Part shown: positions 53,836-63,814 of the stretch, in pieces | Layout of the letters: every line of letters starts with the position of its first letter | Position numbering within the stretch: the stretch's first letter is position 1 | NCBI GenBank assembly: GCA_036768485.1 | Contig: JAVLUZ010000145.1 | Location: 16,392,304-16,456,303 of the forward strand | Reading direction: 5' to 3' | DNA from: Mermis nigrescens | Taxonomy: Eukaryota > Nematoda > Enoplea > Mermithida > Mermithidae | Length of the DNA: 64,000 bases | The notes under the pieces: model-generated | What the model saw: only the letters and a program-made list of their open reading frames with translations | Told to the model about the DNA's origin: nothing | Databases searched by the model: none | Position numbers and translations under genes: made by a program

Positions 53836-54743
53836 GAGCACGTATACAAAGCAAAATCGGGCAAGTTGTGGACTTCTGTGCCACCAAAGCGACAACAGCG
53901 AGTTTCAAGAGCAAATATCTTAAGAACGAAGCCAGACGGTGAGGTGCCACTGCTATCCAGAAAGGACACCGCACTTGAGATCTGGTCTTTATTCTTCCCT
54001 GATGACGTTATTGTAAAGCATATTCTGGAACCAACAAATATTTATCGCCAAATGCGCATAGAAAAAACAAATCTGCTTATCAGTGAAGCTCTGTCCGATC
54101 ATTTGCCAACAGATTGTCAGTGCTGCCGTTTGAACATAAATAAGTGCCGCTGTTACTGTCATTTGGCATTGCAAGTTTATAATCCCGTCAATCTGGATCA
54201 GCTGAAGGCGTTTTTCGGTTTGCTATATATTCGTGGAATTTATTTTCGTCACTCGTCCAAATCAGAGCTCTTCAAGAAAAATGATACTCAAGGCAGCATA
54301 TTTTCAGGAACAATGAGCCGTAACATGTTCTACAATATTTTAGGGGATTTGAGGTTCGACGATAGGAGTACCCGCAAGGAACGTCTAGAATTCGATAATT
54401 TTGCCCATATACACAATCTTTGGGATATATTCAATGATGCACTGCTTCAACACTTCACTCCCAGTGCGGATGTGACTATTGATGAGCAACTTGTACTGTT
54501 TTGAGGAAGATGCAGATTTTGGATCTATAATAAGAGCAAACCAGGAAGATTTGGTTTTCTTATCCGATGGTTATGCGATGCCAGCAACAGGTACGCTCTG
54601 TGTGGCCTTCCTTATTGTTCTGTGCCCAAAAATGATCTAGCTGCCGATGAGGTTCGAGAACTGAACAAGCCTGTCAATGTCGTTCTTCATTTTGCGGGCC
54701 TCCATGGTATAAAAGGCAGTGGACAAAATTTGACCGCGGATCG
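53836..54743 (+). CDS. piggyBac transposase exon 3 (core domain, contains the TGA)
   Basis: After TTTTAG the frame runs 302 codons plus 2 bases to GTAAGT. It includes NLDQLKAFFGLLYIRG, SRNMFYNILGDLRFDD and FTPSADVTIDEQLVLF, then TGA (54502-54504), then open sequence GRCRFWIYNKSKPGRFGF to LTADR. The frame is the same on both sides of the TGA. Confidence 0.85.
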
Positions 54744-54774
54744 GTAAGTTATTTTTCATAGAAAGCTAAGTAAT

Positions 54775-55020
54775 CAGGCGGGCGCCACCAAACTCTTGAG
54801 GGGGTGCAAAATTTTTTAAAAGTCAAATATTGGTCTTAAAAATGGTGCGTTTTCCAACGTTTCTCGTCGAGCTCTATCTTTTGGCATCAAAAAAATGGGA
54901 AAAAACGAAAAAAATTTCAAAAATGGAATTCTGGGGGTATTGTTGGGTATTTTCATTTTCATGGTAGGTATTTTGCCTTCTGGGGAGTGCATACCCCCAA
55001 ACCCCCCACGCCCAGGTATG
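54775..55020 (+). mobile_element. MITE copy 12, degraded left end
   Basis: Ends GCCCAGGTATG; the left end is altered to CAGGCGGGCGCCACC. Core GCATCAAAAAAATGGG present. No target duplication recognised. Confidence 0.75.
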
Positions 55021-56269
55021 GTCAGAGAGAGGCATAGTTTCCCAAGGTCGAAAGTTCAGGGGTGGGAGGGGGTAAAATACCAAAATTAGAGACCAGTAAG
55101 TTTACACTTCATTCCTTTTTTGAAGGTCAAATAAGAAAAATGATTAAAGTTTCAACGTTGAAAACTGTTTTTTTAGTACTTTTATCCAATTCTGACTCGT
55201 TTTGTCACCTTTATTAATAAAAAATTTATTACTTCATCGAAAATTTTGACTTCACAGATTATTTTAACGTTATTCTAGGCATTTTAACTATAGATAAAGA
55301 GAAAAGAAATGTACTAGTTGGAAAAAAACGTCGATAAAACTAACATTTTTGTTTGTTTATTTTGTTTCCAAAAAAAATCGTGCAGAATACTTCAAAGTCT
55401 GCCAGTGACTCGAATCTTGCACCCTGAGGTAGGGGTAATCCCTCCTCCCTCACCCCCTATGGAAATGAATGGTCAGGGGTAGTTTTTCTTTCTTTTTAAT
55501 TTTCAGTCAGAGGCAGACATGCACAGCATGGGAATTCTGGGGGCTGGTGAAATCAGTCTTTTTGGGATTAAAAATCGTGAAGCGCTAGAAAATTTGTGAA
55601 ATTAAAGCAAAAGAACGTTTAGAAGTCTAAATTAGTGCTGTTTTACCTGTATTTGTAGCATAATGCCTGAAAATGGAAGAAAAACTATGCTGAAAAAGCT
55701 GTTTCTGCTCTTGAAATTGTTCTAAAACGTATTCCGTGAGCAAAAACATTACTTTCGGGCCGCCAAGAAAGTAAATAAATGTCATTAATAGGTATTATCT
55801 GGCGCGAAGCGCCAAAAAAATTATAGAAATAATGATCACTGACGGCCAAAAATCAATGCAAATTATATATCCTTTCTTTATCTAGCCAAACATTTTTAGC
55901 CATTGAGGGGTCGGCCGCCCCCCGCCCCCTTAAATCCACCCATGCGTATGCTCATACATGTAATGGCTTAAAACTTTGGGTGGGGATCCTAGGCCATTTT
56001 TAGAGGGGAGTGGGTGAATGACCTCCAATTTTGGCCAAAAAGCGCCTAAAAAACGGCTGGAATATTCAGTTTTTTTCAAAAGTGGGGGGGGGTCAAAAAT
56101 TTTCTAACTACAGGAGAGATGAGGGGAGACATCTGACTTTGGGTGAGGGATACCCATCTCCTCTCTTATTTGCAGAGTTTTTTGTTGTAAAAGGTCCGTT
56201 TGTACATGTACAAAGATGGTCCGCAGAAGTCTTTGTACATTTTGTACATGCAAAGTTTTGTGTAATATA

Positions 56270-56800
56270 GTACAGTAGCGATTTTAGTGTGGTAAAACAG
56301 CATTTTCGATCTTTGGTAATGTATTTTAGCTAATTTCTGGGTTTCTGACGCCAAAAGTTACTAAAAATTGTCTCAAAACGGCGCGAAGCGCTGAAAAATT
56401 TGACATTTTTCCATTTTAGATGCAAATTCTGCCATTTTAAAGATATATAAGACAAACAATTACTCATTTCGAAGCGAAGCGCCTAAAATGTTTGGGAGTT
56501 TTACTCCTTTTTACAGTTTTTGTCTTCCCAAAAATCTTTGTATATTTTGTACACACAAATTTTTGGGTATTATAATATGAAACAGTAGCGATTTTAGTGT
56601 GGTAAAAACGGAGTTGTTTGACTTTTGGTAGTGTATTTTAGTTAATTTCTGGAACTCTAAGGGCAAATTCACTAAGAATCGTCTTAAAAAAGCGTGAAGC
56701 GCCAAAAATGTATCACTTTTCCTGTCGAAATCAATTTCTGCCATTATAAAGACGTAAGAACAGTCTTTGTACATCAGGAAAATCTTTGCCGAGTACAAAA
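56270..56800 (+). repeat. Two tandem units of the 47.5-kb dispersed repeat
   Basis: Units of about 300 bases start with ACAGTAGCGATTTTAGTGTG at about 56271 and 56582. Each contains a GCGAAGCGC-type palindrome and, at its end, CTTTGTACAT. Confidence 0.8.
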
Positions 56801-56871
56801 AAACACTGCTTACATGTATGCCTGCGGTTGTTCATTATTTTTCTATTTTGAATGCTTACACTATTTTTTAG

Positions 56872-57412
56872 GCTGTATACCGATGTGGTGCTTGCTGAAC
56901 GGCTGATTCAGGAATATAACCTTACATTGGTTGGCACTATAATGACCAATCGCAGAAACTTCCCTGAAAAGTTGAAGATTACGAAAGAAAGAGAAGCTTG
57001 TTCATCATTGTTTGCGTTTGCGCCACCTGTTACTGCTCTTTCATACGTGCCAAGGCCTAATAAAAACGTTTTGATGATTTCAACGATGCACCGGGAAGGT
57101 GTCATTGAGGAGAACCGAGCTGATAAAAAGCCAGTCATCATTTTATATTATAATGATACAAAAGCAGGTGTGGATACAGTAGACCAAATGTCTCGCAACT
57201 ATTCCACAAAAATTCCCACACGACGGTGGCCTACTGTCATCTTTTTCAATATGTTGGACATAGCAGCGATCAATGCACACACTATTTTCACGCGAAATCA
57301 TCCGGAATTTAAGCTGAAATACGGCAGACGATCAAGGAAGGAATTTCTTTACCTTTTAGGCCATTCGCTTCTGGCAAACCTAGTACTGAGGCGACCAATC
57401 AACAAACTGCAG
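56872..57412 (+). CDS. piggyBac transposase exon 4
   Basis: Completes the split Arg codon and reads LYTDVVLAERL, LVGTIMTNRRNFPEKL, AGVDTVDQMSRNYSTKIPTR and RWPTVIFFNMLDIAAINAH, ending NKLQ at a GTGAGG donor. It holds the third catalytic Asp and the RRWP block conserved in the family. Confidence 0.88.
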
Positions 57413-58533
57413 GTGAGGAATTCGTAGCACACTATCTTCAGTCTTATTCTAGCTGTCAGAGAAAATGACCAAGAGTGCATTGAAAGTTTTTCTAAGTTTC
57501 AAAAGTCCTTTTCTTGCTGGTTTTGGGAGTTTTTGACAGAAATCTTGAGAAAAATGCATTGAATTCGATTTAAAATCCAACCTGTCAGACAAGATGAATT
57601 TAACACATTTTTTATATTTTCATAGTTTTTCTCATAGTTGGCAGCACTAAAATTCTGTGGGGGGGGGTGAAAAAATTTTCAAAGGTCAAAAAATGGTCTT
57701 TAAAGTGGTCGTTTGGCGAAAAAAGCACAATTTTTCGACGTTTTTCATTGAGCACTATCCAATGGCATTAAAAATCGCTAAAAAAGCAACAAATTTCAAA
57801 ATTTGAATTCTGGGTAGGTATTTCATTTTCTGAGGGGTATTTCAACTTCCGGGGGTGCATACCCCCCAAACCCCCACGCCCATGTGTGGTTTTTCTCATT
57901 TTTCAATGTTTTATTTTTTATATATTTTTCATATTTCGCAATATTTCTGTTGTCTGCGATCTGTACATGCATGATCTTAGGGGTCATGTACTCTTTTTTG
58001 ACTATACTTTCTTTAATTTATTCGAATTTTTTGGATTTTTATCTAAACTTTTTTACATACATAGTTAGTTATGTTTTTATACTGTGGGAAGATAGAGTAT
58101 CATCAGAAACGCTATAAAACGATGATTTTGACGCATATCCACTATTTTTAAGTCCAAAAAAGACACCTAAAATCCCCTCCCCCGAAGTCACATGCTGTTC
58201 ATGACTGAATCTGACTCGTATGCAGGATTCGCCAAAGGGGGACACATTGTTTTATGTCTCGGGGGTATACGTTGAGGTCGATTATAACAAAACCCCCATT
58301 TTTTGACGTAAATAAATGAAATCGTTGCTCTACCATTAAGATATAATACAAATTTTAACTTTTCGGATCTTTGTCTTTCAGTCGTGTTTAAAAACTGGCA
58401 TTTTGGTTCCACTTGTATTATTCTGTGCATTTTCTGACCTTTCAAAAATTTTTTCAGTCAAATGGCCCAGTTTGCAATCATACTGAACCTTAAATACAGC
58501 TAGCAATCATTTTAAACTGAAATATTCATTCAG
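57413..58533 (+). other. Intron 4 of the transposase gene
   Basis: 1121 bases with MITE copy 13 (57633-57888). The remainder is AT-rich with no feature I can name. Confidence 0.65.
57633..57888 (+). mobile_element. MITE copy 13
   Basis: 256 bp, CATAGTTGGC to GCCCATGTGTG, with perfect 8-bp duplications GTTTTTCT (57625-57632 and 57889-57896). Confidence 0.92.
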
Positions 58534-58684
58534 GTGCGTCAAAGGATATGCGCAGAGGATGTGTTAAATCAGCTGCAAGAATTGGGTCTTTTGCAAATAA
58601 AGGGATCTGAAATCAATGACAGCAGCCAACGGGAAAATAGTAATCAGTCTGAAGATTTTGCTATGGCTCAAGCCAGTACATCAG
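58534..58684 (+). CDS. piggyBac transposase exon 5
   Basis: About 50 codons between TTCATTCAG and GTGTGT: VRQRICAEDVLNQLQEL, then a polar Ser/Asn/Gln-rich linker. It links the catalytic core to the terminal finger. Confidence 0.7.
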
Positions 58685-58944
58685 GTGTGTATTTGTAAAA
58701 AGAATACCCATGGGTATGTATGCGGGTGTTGTGAAGGAATTTGAACCGTACATGCACGTGGAGGCTTGCTAGACCCCCAGATTCGAAAAATGGGAATTTT
58801 GTAGGATAAAATGATGCAAAATGGAGACCAAAATGGATGAAAATAATCTAAATTCCTGAATATAAAAAGGCTAAATAGCGATGTTTTTCTGTGAAAATGG
58901 CTATATACTTAGCTATCAGTTTCTAGAAGTTCAGGGGATAATAC

Positions 58945-59183
58945 CATAGGTGGGCAGCACCGAAATTCTGGGGGGTGAAGAAATTTTCTAAGGTCAAAAA
59001 ATGGTCTTTAAAGTGGTCGTATGGCGAAAAAAACACCATTTTTCGACGTTTCTCATCGAGCACTATCCAATGGCATCAAAAAATTGCTAAAAAAGCTAAA
59101 AAAAAATTTTCAAAATTTGAATTCTGGGGGGTATTTCAACTTCTGGGGGTGCATATCCCCAAACCCCTCCACGCCCATGTGTG
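58945..59183 (+). mobile_element. MITE copy 14
   Basis: 239 bp, CATAGGTGGGC to GCCCATGTGTG, with perfect 8-bp duplications GATAATAC (58937-58944 and 59184-59191). Confidence 0.93.
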
Positions 59184-59864
59184 GATAATACCCCCTCACC
59201 TCAATGCCCTTGTGTGATTCATATAGTGTTTTTATATAAACTGTAATTTATTTTAATTAAATCTAATACATATCTAAAAAATAATTTAGCCTGTTCATAA
59301 TTTAGTTATATTCTCGACATTAATTTCGTTAAATTAATTCAGCTTTGTCATAAAACGAAGTTTAGCGTATATTTAGATCAGTGCCGGATTCATGATTTTC
59401 GGACAGTGGGACTGACTGAACCCCATATTTTCCCAATAGCGTTCATAAAATCCGTCCAATATGCGCAAAGGAGCTTTTACTGTCGTCTTTTGATCGGCTA
59501 AATTATTTCTGATGCAAAAATTTTGAACATTTTCAAATCTTTTGAAGTTTTCTGTGAAAACTATGCAAAATCAGCGAAAAGAAGAATCGGCACAAAACGC
59601 TATGAAAAATACCAAAACTTTTTCTCGACAAATTACGATGTATGTCCATATTTACCCTAAAAGTCATGTAAGAACCACAAAGTCTTTATTTATTACAAAA
59701 ACTGCTCTTCTAACGTGAAAATGAGGTTTTTAGAGCGTCAAAAGTCAGTAATTGTCATTATCTGGCAGTAAACGTCATTATCAAGCGCAAAGCGCCGGAA
59801 AAATTAGAAAAATATGAAGCAGTTGGCTAAAATCTTCAAAAAATACACAGCCTCTTCCCCCGCC

Positions 59865-60112
59865 CACACCTGGGCGTGGGGGTATGCACCCCCAGAAACC
59901 AAAATACCCCCCAGAAATCAAAATACCCCCAGAATTCAATTTTTGAAAATTTTTTTCGTTTTTTTCGCAATTTTTTGATGCCAATGGATAGTGCTTGATG
60001 AGAAACGTCGAAAAATGGTGTTTTTATCGCCATACTACCATTTTTAAGGCCATTTTTCGACCTTCAAAAAAATCTTGCACCCCCCCCAGAATTTTCTTGC
60101 TGCCCACGTATG
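59865..60112 (-). mobile_element. MITE copy 15
   Basis: 248 bp, CACACCTGGGCG to GCCCACGTATG. The flanks CCCCCGCC and TCCCGCCC look like a duplication blurred by a one-base slip in a C-run. Confidence 0.85.
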
Positions 60113-60237
60113 TCCCGCCCCTCCTAAATCTGCCCATAGTTTAGATCCCTGATTTTCTCTATTTTTTCGGAAAACTGCGTCAAATTGTCAATGATTTTGC
60201 TTGTCCACTCTGTATTCAAAGAATTAGCGCTTTTTAG

Positions 60238-60440
60238 GAGCTGACAGTGCAGCAGCAGTACCGTCAAAACGCGGCCGCTGCAGCCTATGTTCAATGGAAA
60301 TCGAGAAATCGACTGTTCGAGGAAAGAATCGATCAAAAATGTGGTCAAACGCACTAACGTCACAAAAATGCTCGATGTGCAAGCAATGGACCTGCAAACA
60401 GCATTGTGCGATAATTTGTCTTTCTTGTTTGAATGAATAA
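60238..60440 (+). CDS. piggyBac transposase exon 6 (C-terminal cysteine finger)
   Basis: 67 codons ending in TAA (60438-60440). It has the paired cysteine pattern of the piggyBac C-terminal domain, which binds the terminal repeats: RCSLC, KCSMC, WTCKQHC, then ICLSCLNE. It follows TTTTTAG in the right phase. Confidence 0.8.
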
Positions 60441-60448
60441 GTACCTAT

Positions 60449-60688
60449 CATGCATGGGCAACAAGCAAATGCTGGTGGGGGGGGTTGATGGGGGCAAAAT
60501 CACTAAAAATAACACCAAAAATTCAATGCTGGAGGTTAATCGTTTTTTAGGGGTCTCTTAGATTTTGGAGGGGGTCCAATGGAGTAAAATTGTTAAAAAT
60601 AACGCTTTTTCAATTCTGGGGTCTATCGATTTAACGAGACTCAAATTTTCCTGGGGGTCCAGACCGGAGCCCATGCCCATGTAAGATG
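60449..60688. mobile_element. MITE related to the GGGCAGCA family
   Basis: Starts CATGCATGGGCAACAAG and ends in CCCATGCCCATG; the internal sequence is G-rich and ATCACTAAAAATAAC-like, different from the main family core. The duplication is not convincing. It begins nine bases after the transposase stop codon. Confidence 0.5.
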
Positions 60689-60754
60689 CCTATGGAATAA
60701 TGTGCTTATAACATCCTGTTTGAACTTTATATAATTTCGCGGTCGCTAAATTTA

Positions 60755-60926
60755 AACAAGTGTGAATCTTTGTTTTGACTCAGTCTGTGTCAATGATTTT
60801 GTAAATTCATGCTTTGATGATCCAATCCAAGGTGCAAAATTTAAACATGTGTGAACCTTTGTTTTGGCTAAGTCTGTGTCATTGATTTTGTAAATTCATG
60901 CTTTGATGATCCAATCCAAGGTGCAT
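60755..60926. repeat. Tandem duplication, about 86-bp unit
   Basis: GTGTGAATCTTTGTTTTGAC through TTCATGCTTTGATGATCCAA and TCCAAGGTGCA occurs twice in a row with few differences. Confidence 0.85.
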
Positions 60927-60988
60927 ACAAAGAAGAAAATGTGAGATCCTTATCCATATCGGGCGGCCTGTTCGCTAAAAGTTGAGAT

Positions 60989-60991
<3 letters not shown>

Positions 60992-61081
<90 letters not shown>

Positions 61082-61082
61082 A
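60992..61082. repeat. (TA)n microsatellite
   Basis: About 90 bases of TA with one TTTA interruption. Its reverse-strand ORF is a repeat translation. Confidence 0.97.
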
Positions 61083-63755
61083 TCAGTTTTCTTAGCAAAG
61101 GCCGATTTTTTCATGTATGTTTACTTTTACACCAAATCTGTACCTAATAATTTACTTGCTCCCGTGAATACCCTAGCTGAAATTTTTAGTCGTCTTATAT
61201 AAGCTTTAGCAGAATAGATGAAAAATTCAAGGACGGGCGGAGCCTGATAGCAGCTAGCCTATACACATAATCAATATTTTGGGTGGGGGTCTCGGCCTGT
61301 CCATTTTCAAGGGGGGGGGTAAATGACCTTCAATTTTAGGCCAAAAACAGCCCAAGAAACATCTAAAAACGGCCGAAAAATTCGATTTTTTTTCAAAAAT
61401 CGGGGGGGGGGTCAAAATTTTTCTGACTTTGGGGGAGGGATAGAGGGGACGACCGACTTTGAGAGGGGGAGCACCATCCTGCTGATATATGTATGGTCCG
61501 CCTAGCTGGCTCAGGGTAGTCTCGGGTGCAGTGGATTATTTTTTCATAATTTTTGACCATCATCTTGCATTATTTTTTAGTTTTTCTAATTCATGACAAA
61601 ATTTTTAATTTTCATATAAGTATGTATATTATTGTGCTCAAACAGGGGCGGGTTGGCCCAAAATAGTACGCAAAATTAAGGATTTTTGTGCGTTTTTTAG
61701 CAATTTTAGGGATAAAACGGCTAATTTTTCCGCACAAGTCAGAGTTCCGCCTTCCCCCTTAGAAGTACCGCCCCCCCCTTAAGAAAATCCTGGATCCGCC
61801 ACTGTGCTCAAAGTATGATATTTTTGAAACAGTTTAGTGGTCATTGCTTATGTATTTTTATTTTCCATTTTTTGTCAATTTGCGCCTGATTTCACATGGT
61901 TTTTCGCCTGATTTCACATGGGGATAGCGTATTCCCCATCCCCTACGTCACCCTAAGTCAGTCGCTCCCCCATCTCCCTTGAAGTCGGAAAAGTTTTGAC
62001 CTGACGAAAACTCCGTTTTTGTGGTTATTTTTACTTGCTTTTGGAATTATCTTACCCCACCCCCCAGATAACCAGAACCCCCTTAAAAAATTCCGAGCCG
62101 TTGCATGCATGATAATACTGGCTGGATTATATTTCGCTTGAATGTGTTCTTTAGTGTCAACTGCCCATAAATTTACGAAACTTGTCTAGAATACTGTCAC
62201 ATTAGAAACAATGTCATAAAAAAGGAAAAAACAGAAAAAAGGCTAAAAATGTTATCATGTTCGTAAGTTAGGGATCTTTAGGTAGGACTGTTTTTGAGTG
62301 CCATGCCAAAAGTTGGTGAAACATTCTCAGAATTTCACAAAATGTAAAATACTAAGCAGGTGCACTAATTTTTTTCGTTTCGTTAGAATGTCGTGAACTC
62401 CGTTTATAATTGTTTTCTGTTCACCTATGCACCTGTAATATTCACTGAGAGTTTCAATCTATACATATTTGTTACTATGTAGTATACGTAATTGCTTTGT
62501 AAGCACTTTGGCATCGATCGCACCTGTTTGTAATAAATAGAAAGATTAGCCAGATGTAGATTATACTTGCATTTGATTTATCTGCGGGCCAAAACTTCTG
62601 ACTTATTTTGCTATCGTTTTTTACAGTGAATATCGCTAATATACGTTTCTTTATTTTCTTCCCTTTGCTTTTATGATGAACATCGGATACACAATTTTAG
62701 TCAAAAAACGGAAAAGGGCGCGTGTAAGCTGCAATTTAGCAGTTCTAGTCAGTATTTTCAATCTACATATGTGCCTTGAGCTGTGAGAAAATCGGGAAAT
62801 TTTTTTGAAGTCCGTAAGCAAGCTGTAAAAACAGCAGGGCAACGTTGCTCACATCAATCAATAAATTTTGTCCTATGTACATAGGTGCACATTAGTCGGT
62901 AGGTAGCTACCTCGTTTCTACAAACGTTACTTACGTATGTACATAGGTGATGTACCTAACTACGTAGATACCCTATCTAATGAAAGTTAAAAATGATGTC
63001 GCTGCAAAAGGACTTCTGCGTATGCGTACACTATTGTGTAAGTTAGGTAGCAAGCAGGTGTCCGTTGTAGAAAAACGTTACGTAATCTACTTACGAAATA
63101 TGTATACGCCTAGGTACCTACATATGTACCTAATAATTGGTAAATCAATCGTAGCCAGACGATAATACGCTAGATTTGTAATCTTGAGGACAACAGAAAT
63201 TATAAAGTGACTCAATGGCAAGCTAAATCGTAACAAAAAGTGGCCGTGAATTGCAGTCACTGGATTATCACCGACTCCTGTTTTGCTATCAAACATGAAA
63301 GAAAGCAAAATACATATAATTTATGCACATTTTCGATTATTTATGAACTAATTGCTGAACACAAGTAAAAGCGTGCACCAAAACGAGCTTTTTATTCATT
63401 GAAAAGAAAGTGCAAACGCTTCATTTTAGCTATCAGGATAATGTTTCATAAATAGCTAAATAAAATCCGAGAAAAAGTCTAGCTTCATTTGTATATTTTG
63501 TTTGATACAACCAAATGAGTGTGGGTACATATGCTGGATAAAAATTTTGTTGCCCAGCAAAGCTGAGCATTTACTTCATCCGCGCTAGAGAAATAATTAT
63601 CGATTTTTTCTTCGGATGTGACGTTCCAGGAACCCAGTTAGGCAGCGTGGTTATACAGTATGAACACGCGTTGGTGTGCTAAGAACGAGCAGGATATAGC
63701 ATTGCTCATATAAACGCGTATAAAGCATACGCCTTGTATACCTTCTGTATGTGAT
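61083..63755. other. Right part of piggyBac element, downstream of the transposase
   Basis: No gene. A GGCCAAAAA-type repeat lies at about 61275-61500 and a GGATCCGCCACTG-ended element at about 61646-61803. A stretch at 62880-63160 is rich in TACGTA, GTACATAGGT and TAGGTACCTA palindromes. Confidence 0.5.
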
Positions 63756-63766
63756 CGGCGATCACA
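63756..63766 (-). repeat. piggyBac right subterminal repeat
   Basis: CGGCGATCACA, the reverse complement of the left copy, 44 bases inside the right TTAA. The longer spacing marks this as the 3' end. Confidence 0.6.
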
Positions 63767-63814
63767 GCTTTGGGAGAAAAATGTAATCTAGGACCACGGG
63801 AAGATGAGGGTTAA

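Larger units (their letters stand above)
54744..56871 (+). other. Intron 3 of the transposase gene
   Basis: 2128 bases. It holds MITE copy 12 (54775-55020), a GGCCAAAAA-type repeat at 55960-56100, and two tandem units at 56285-56800. The intron splits the codon after D442. Confidence 0.65.
58685..60237 (+). other. Intron 5 of the transposase gene
   Basis: 1553 bases with two MITE copies (58945-59183 and 59865-60112, opposite orientations) and a GTGCCGGATTCATGATTTTC repeat start near 59383. Confidence 0.65.
49113..60440 (+). pseudogene. piggyBac transposase, six exons, one nonsense codon
   Basis: Exons 49113-49286, 50448-50693, 53836-54743, 56872-57412, 58534-58684 and 60238-60440 all join at GT-AG sites. 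Together they total 2223 bases, an exact 741 codons including the stop. Exons 1-2 give an acidic, Ser-rich N-terminus. Exon 3 starts the DDE_Tnp_1_7 domain with the SGKLWTSVPPKRQQ block. Catalytic Asp candidates are D356 (VTIDEQLVLF), D442 (LTADR, split by intron 3) and D544/D547 (AGVDTVDQM), spaced as in the family. Exon 6 is the C-terminal cysteine finger. The only defect is TGA at 54502-54504 (codon 363), where the family has Arg; a CGA-to-TGA change explains it. The enzyme would cut and paste at TTAA. A domesticated PGBD-like gene is the alternative, but the flanking ends argue for a transposon. Confidence 0.85.
46784..63814 (+). mobile_element. Giant piggyBac element, 17 kb
   Basis: Bounded by TTAA at 46784-46787 and 63811-63814, the target duplication of this superfamily. 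Next to the left TTAA lies ACCCTTGTACACCC and, reading in from the right one, CCCTCATCTTCCC; the 13-bp ends match at about 8 positions, including the CCCT start and CCC end. An 11-bp internal inverted repeat TGTGATCGCCG lies 19 bases from the left TTAA (46807-46817) and, inverted, 44 bases from the right one (63756-63766). Classical piggyBac has the same asymmetry (16 and 44). The only gene inside is the six-exon transposase (49113-60440). Many later MITE insertions explain the size. The boundary assignment is an inference, made independently of the gene. Confidence 0.72.

Noticed and set aside
49113..60440. Domesticated host PGBD gene rather than transposon
   Set aside because: Not excluded, but TTAA ends with inverted subterminal repeats at piggyBac-like spacing and an in-frame TGA favour a transposon.
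60868..61098. Open frame with IY repeats
   Set aside because: Translation of the TA microsatellite.
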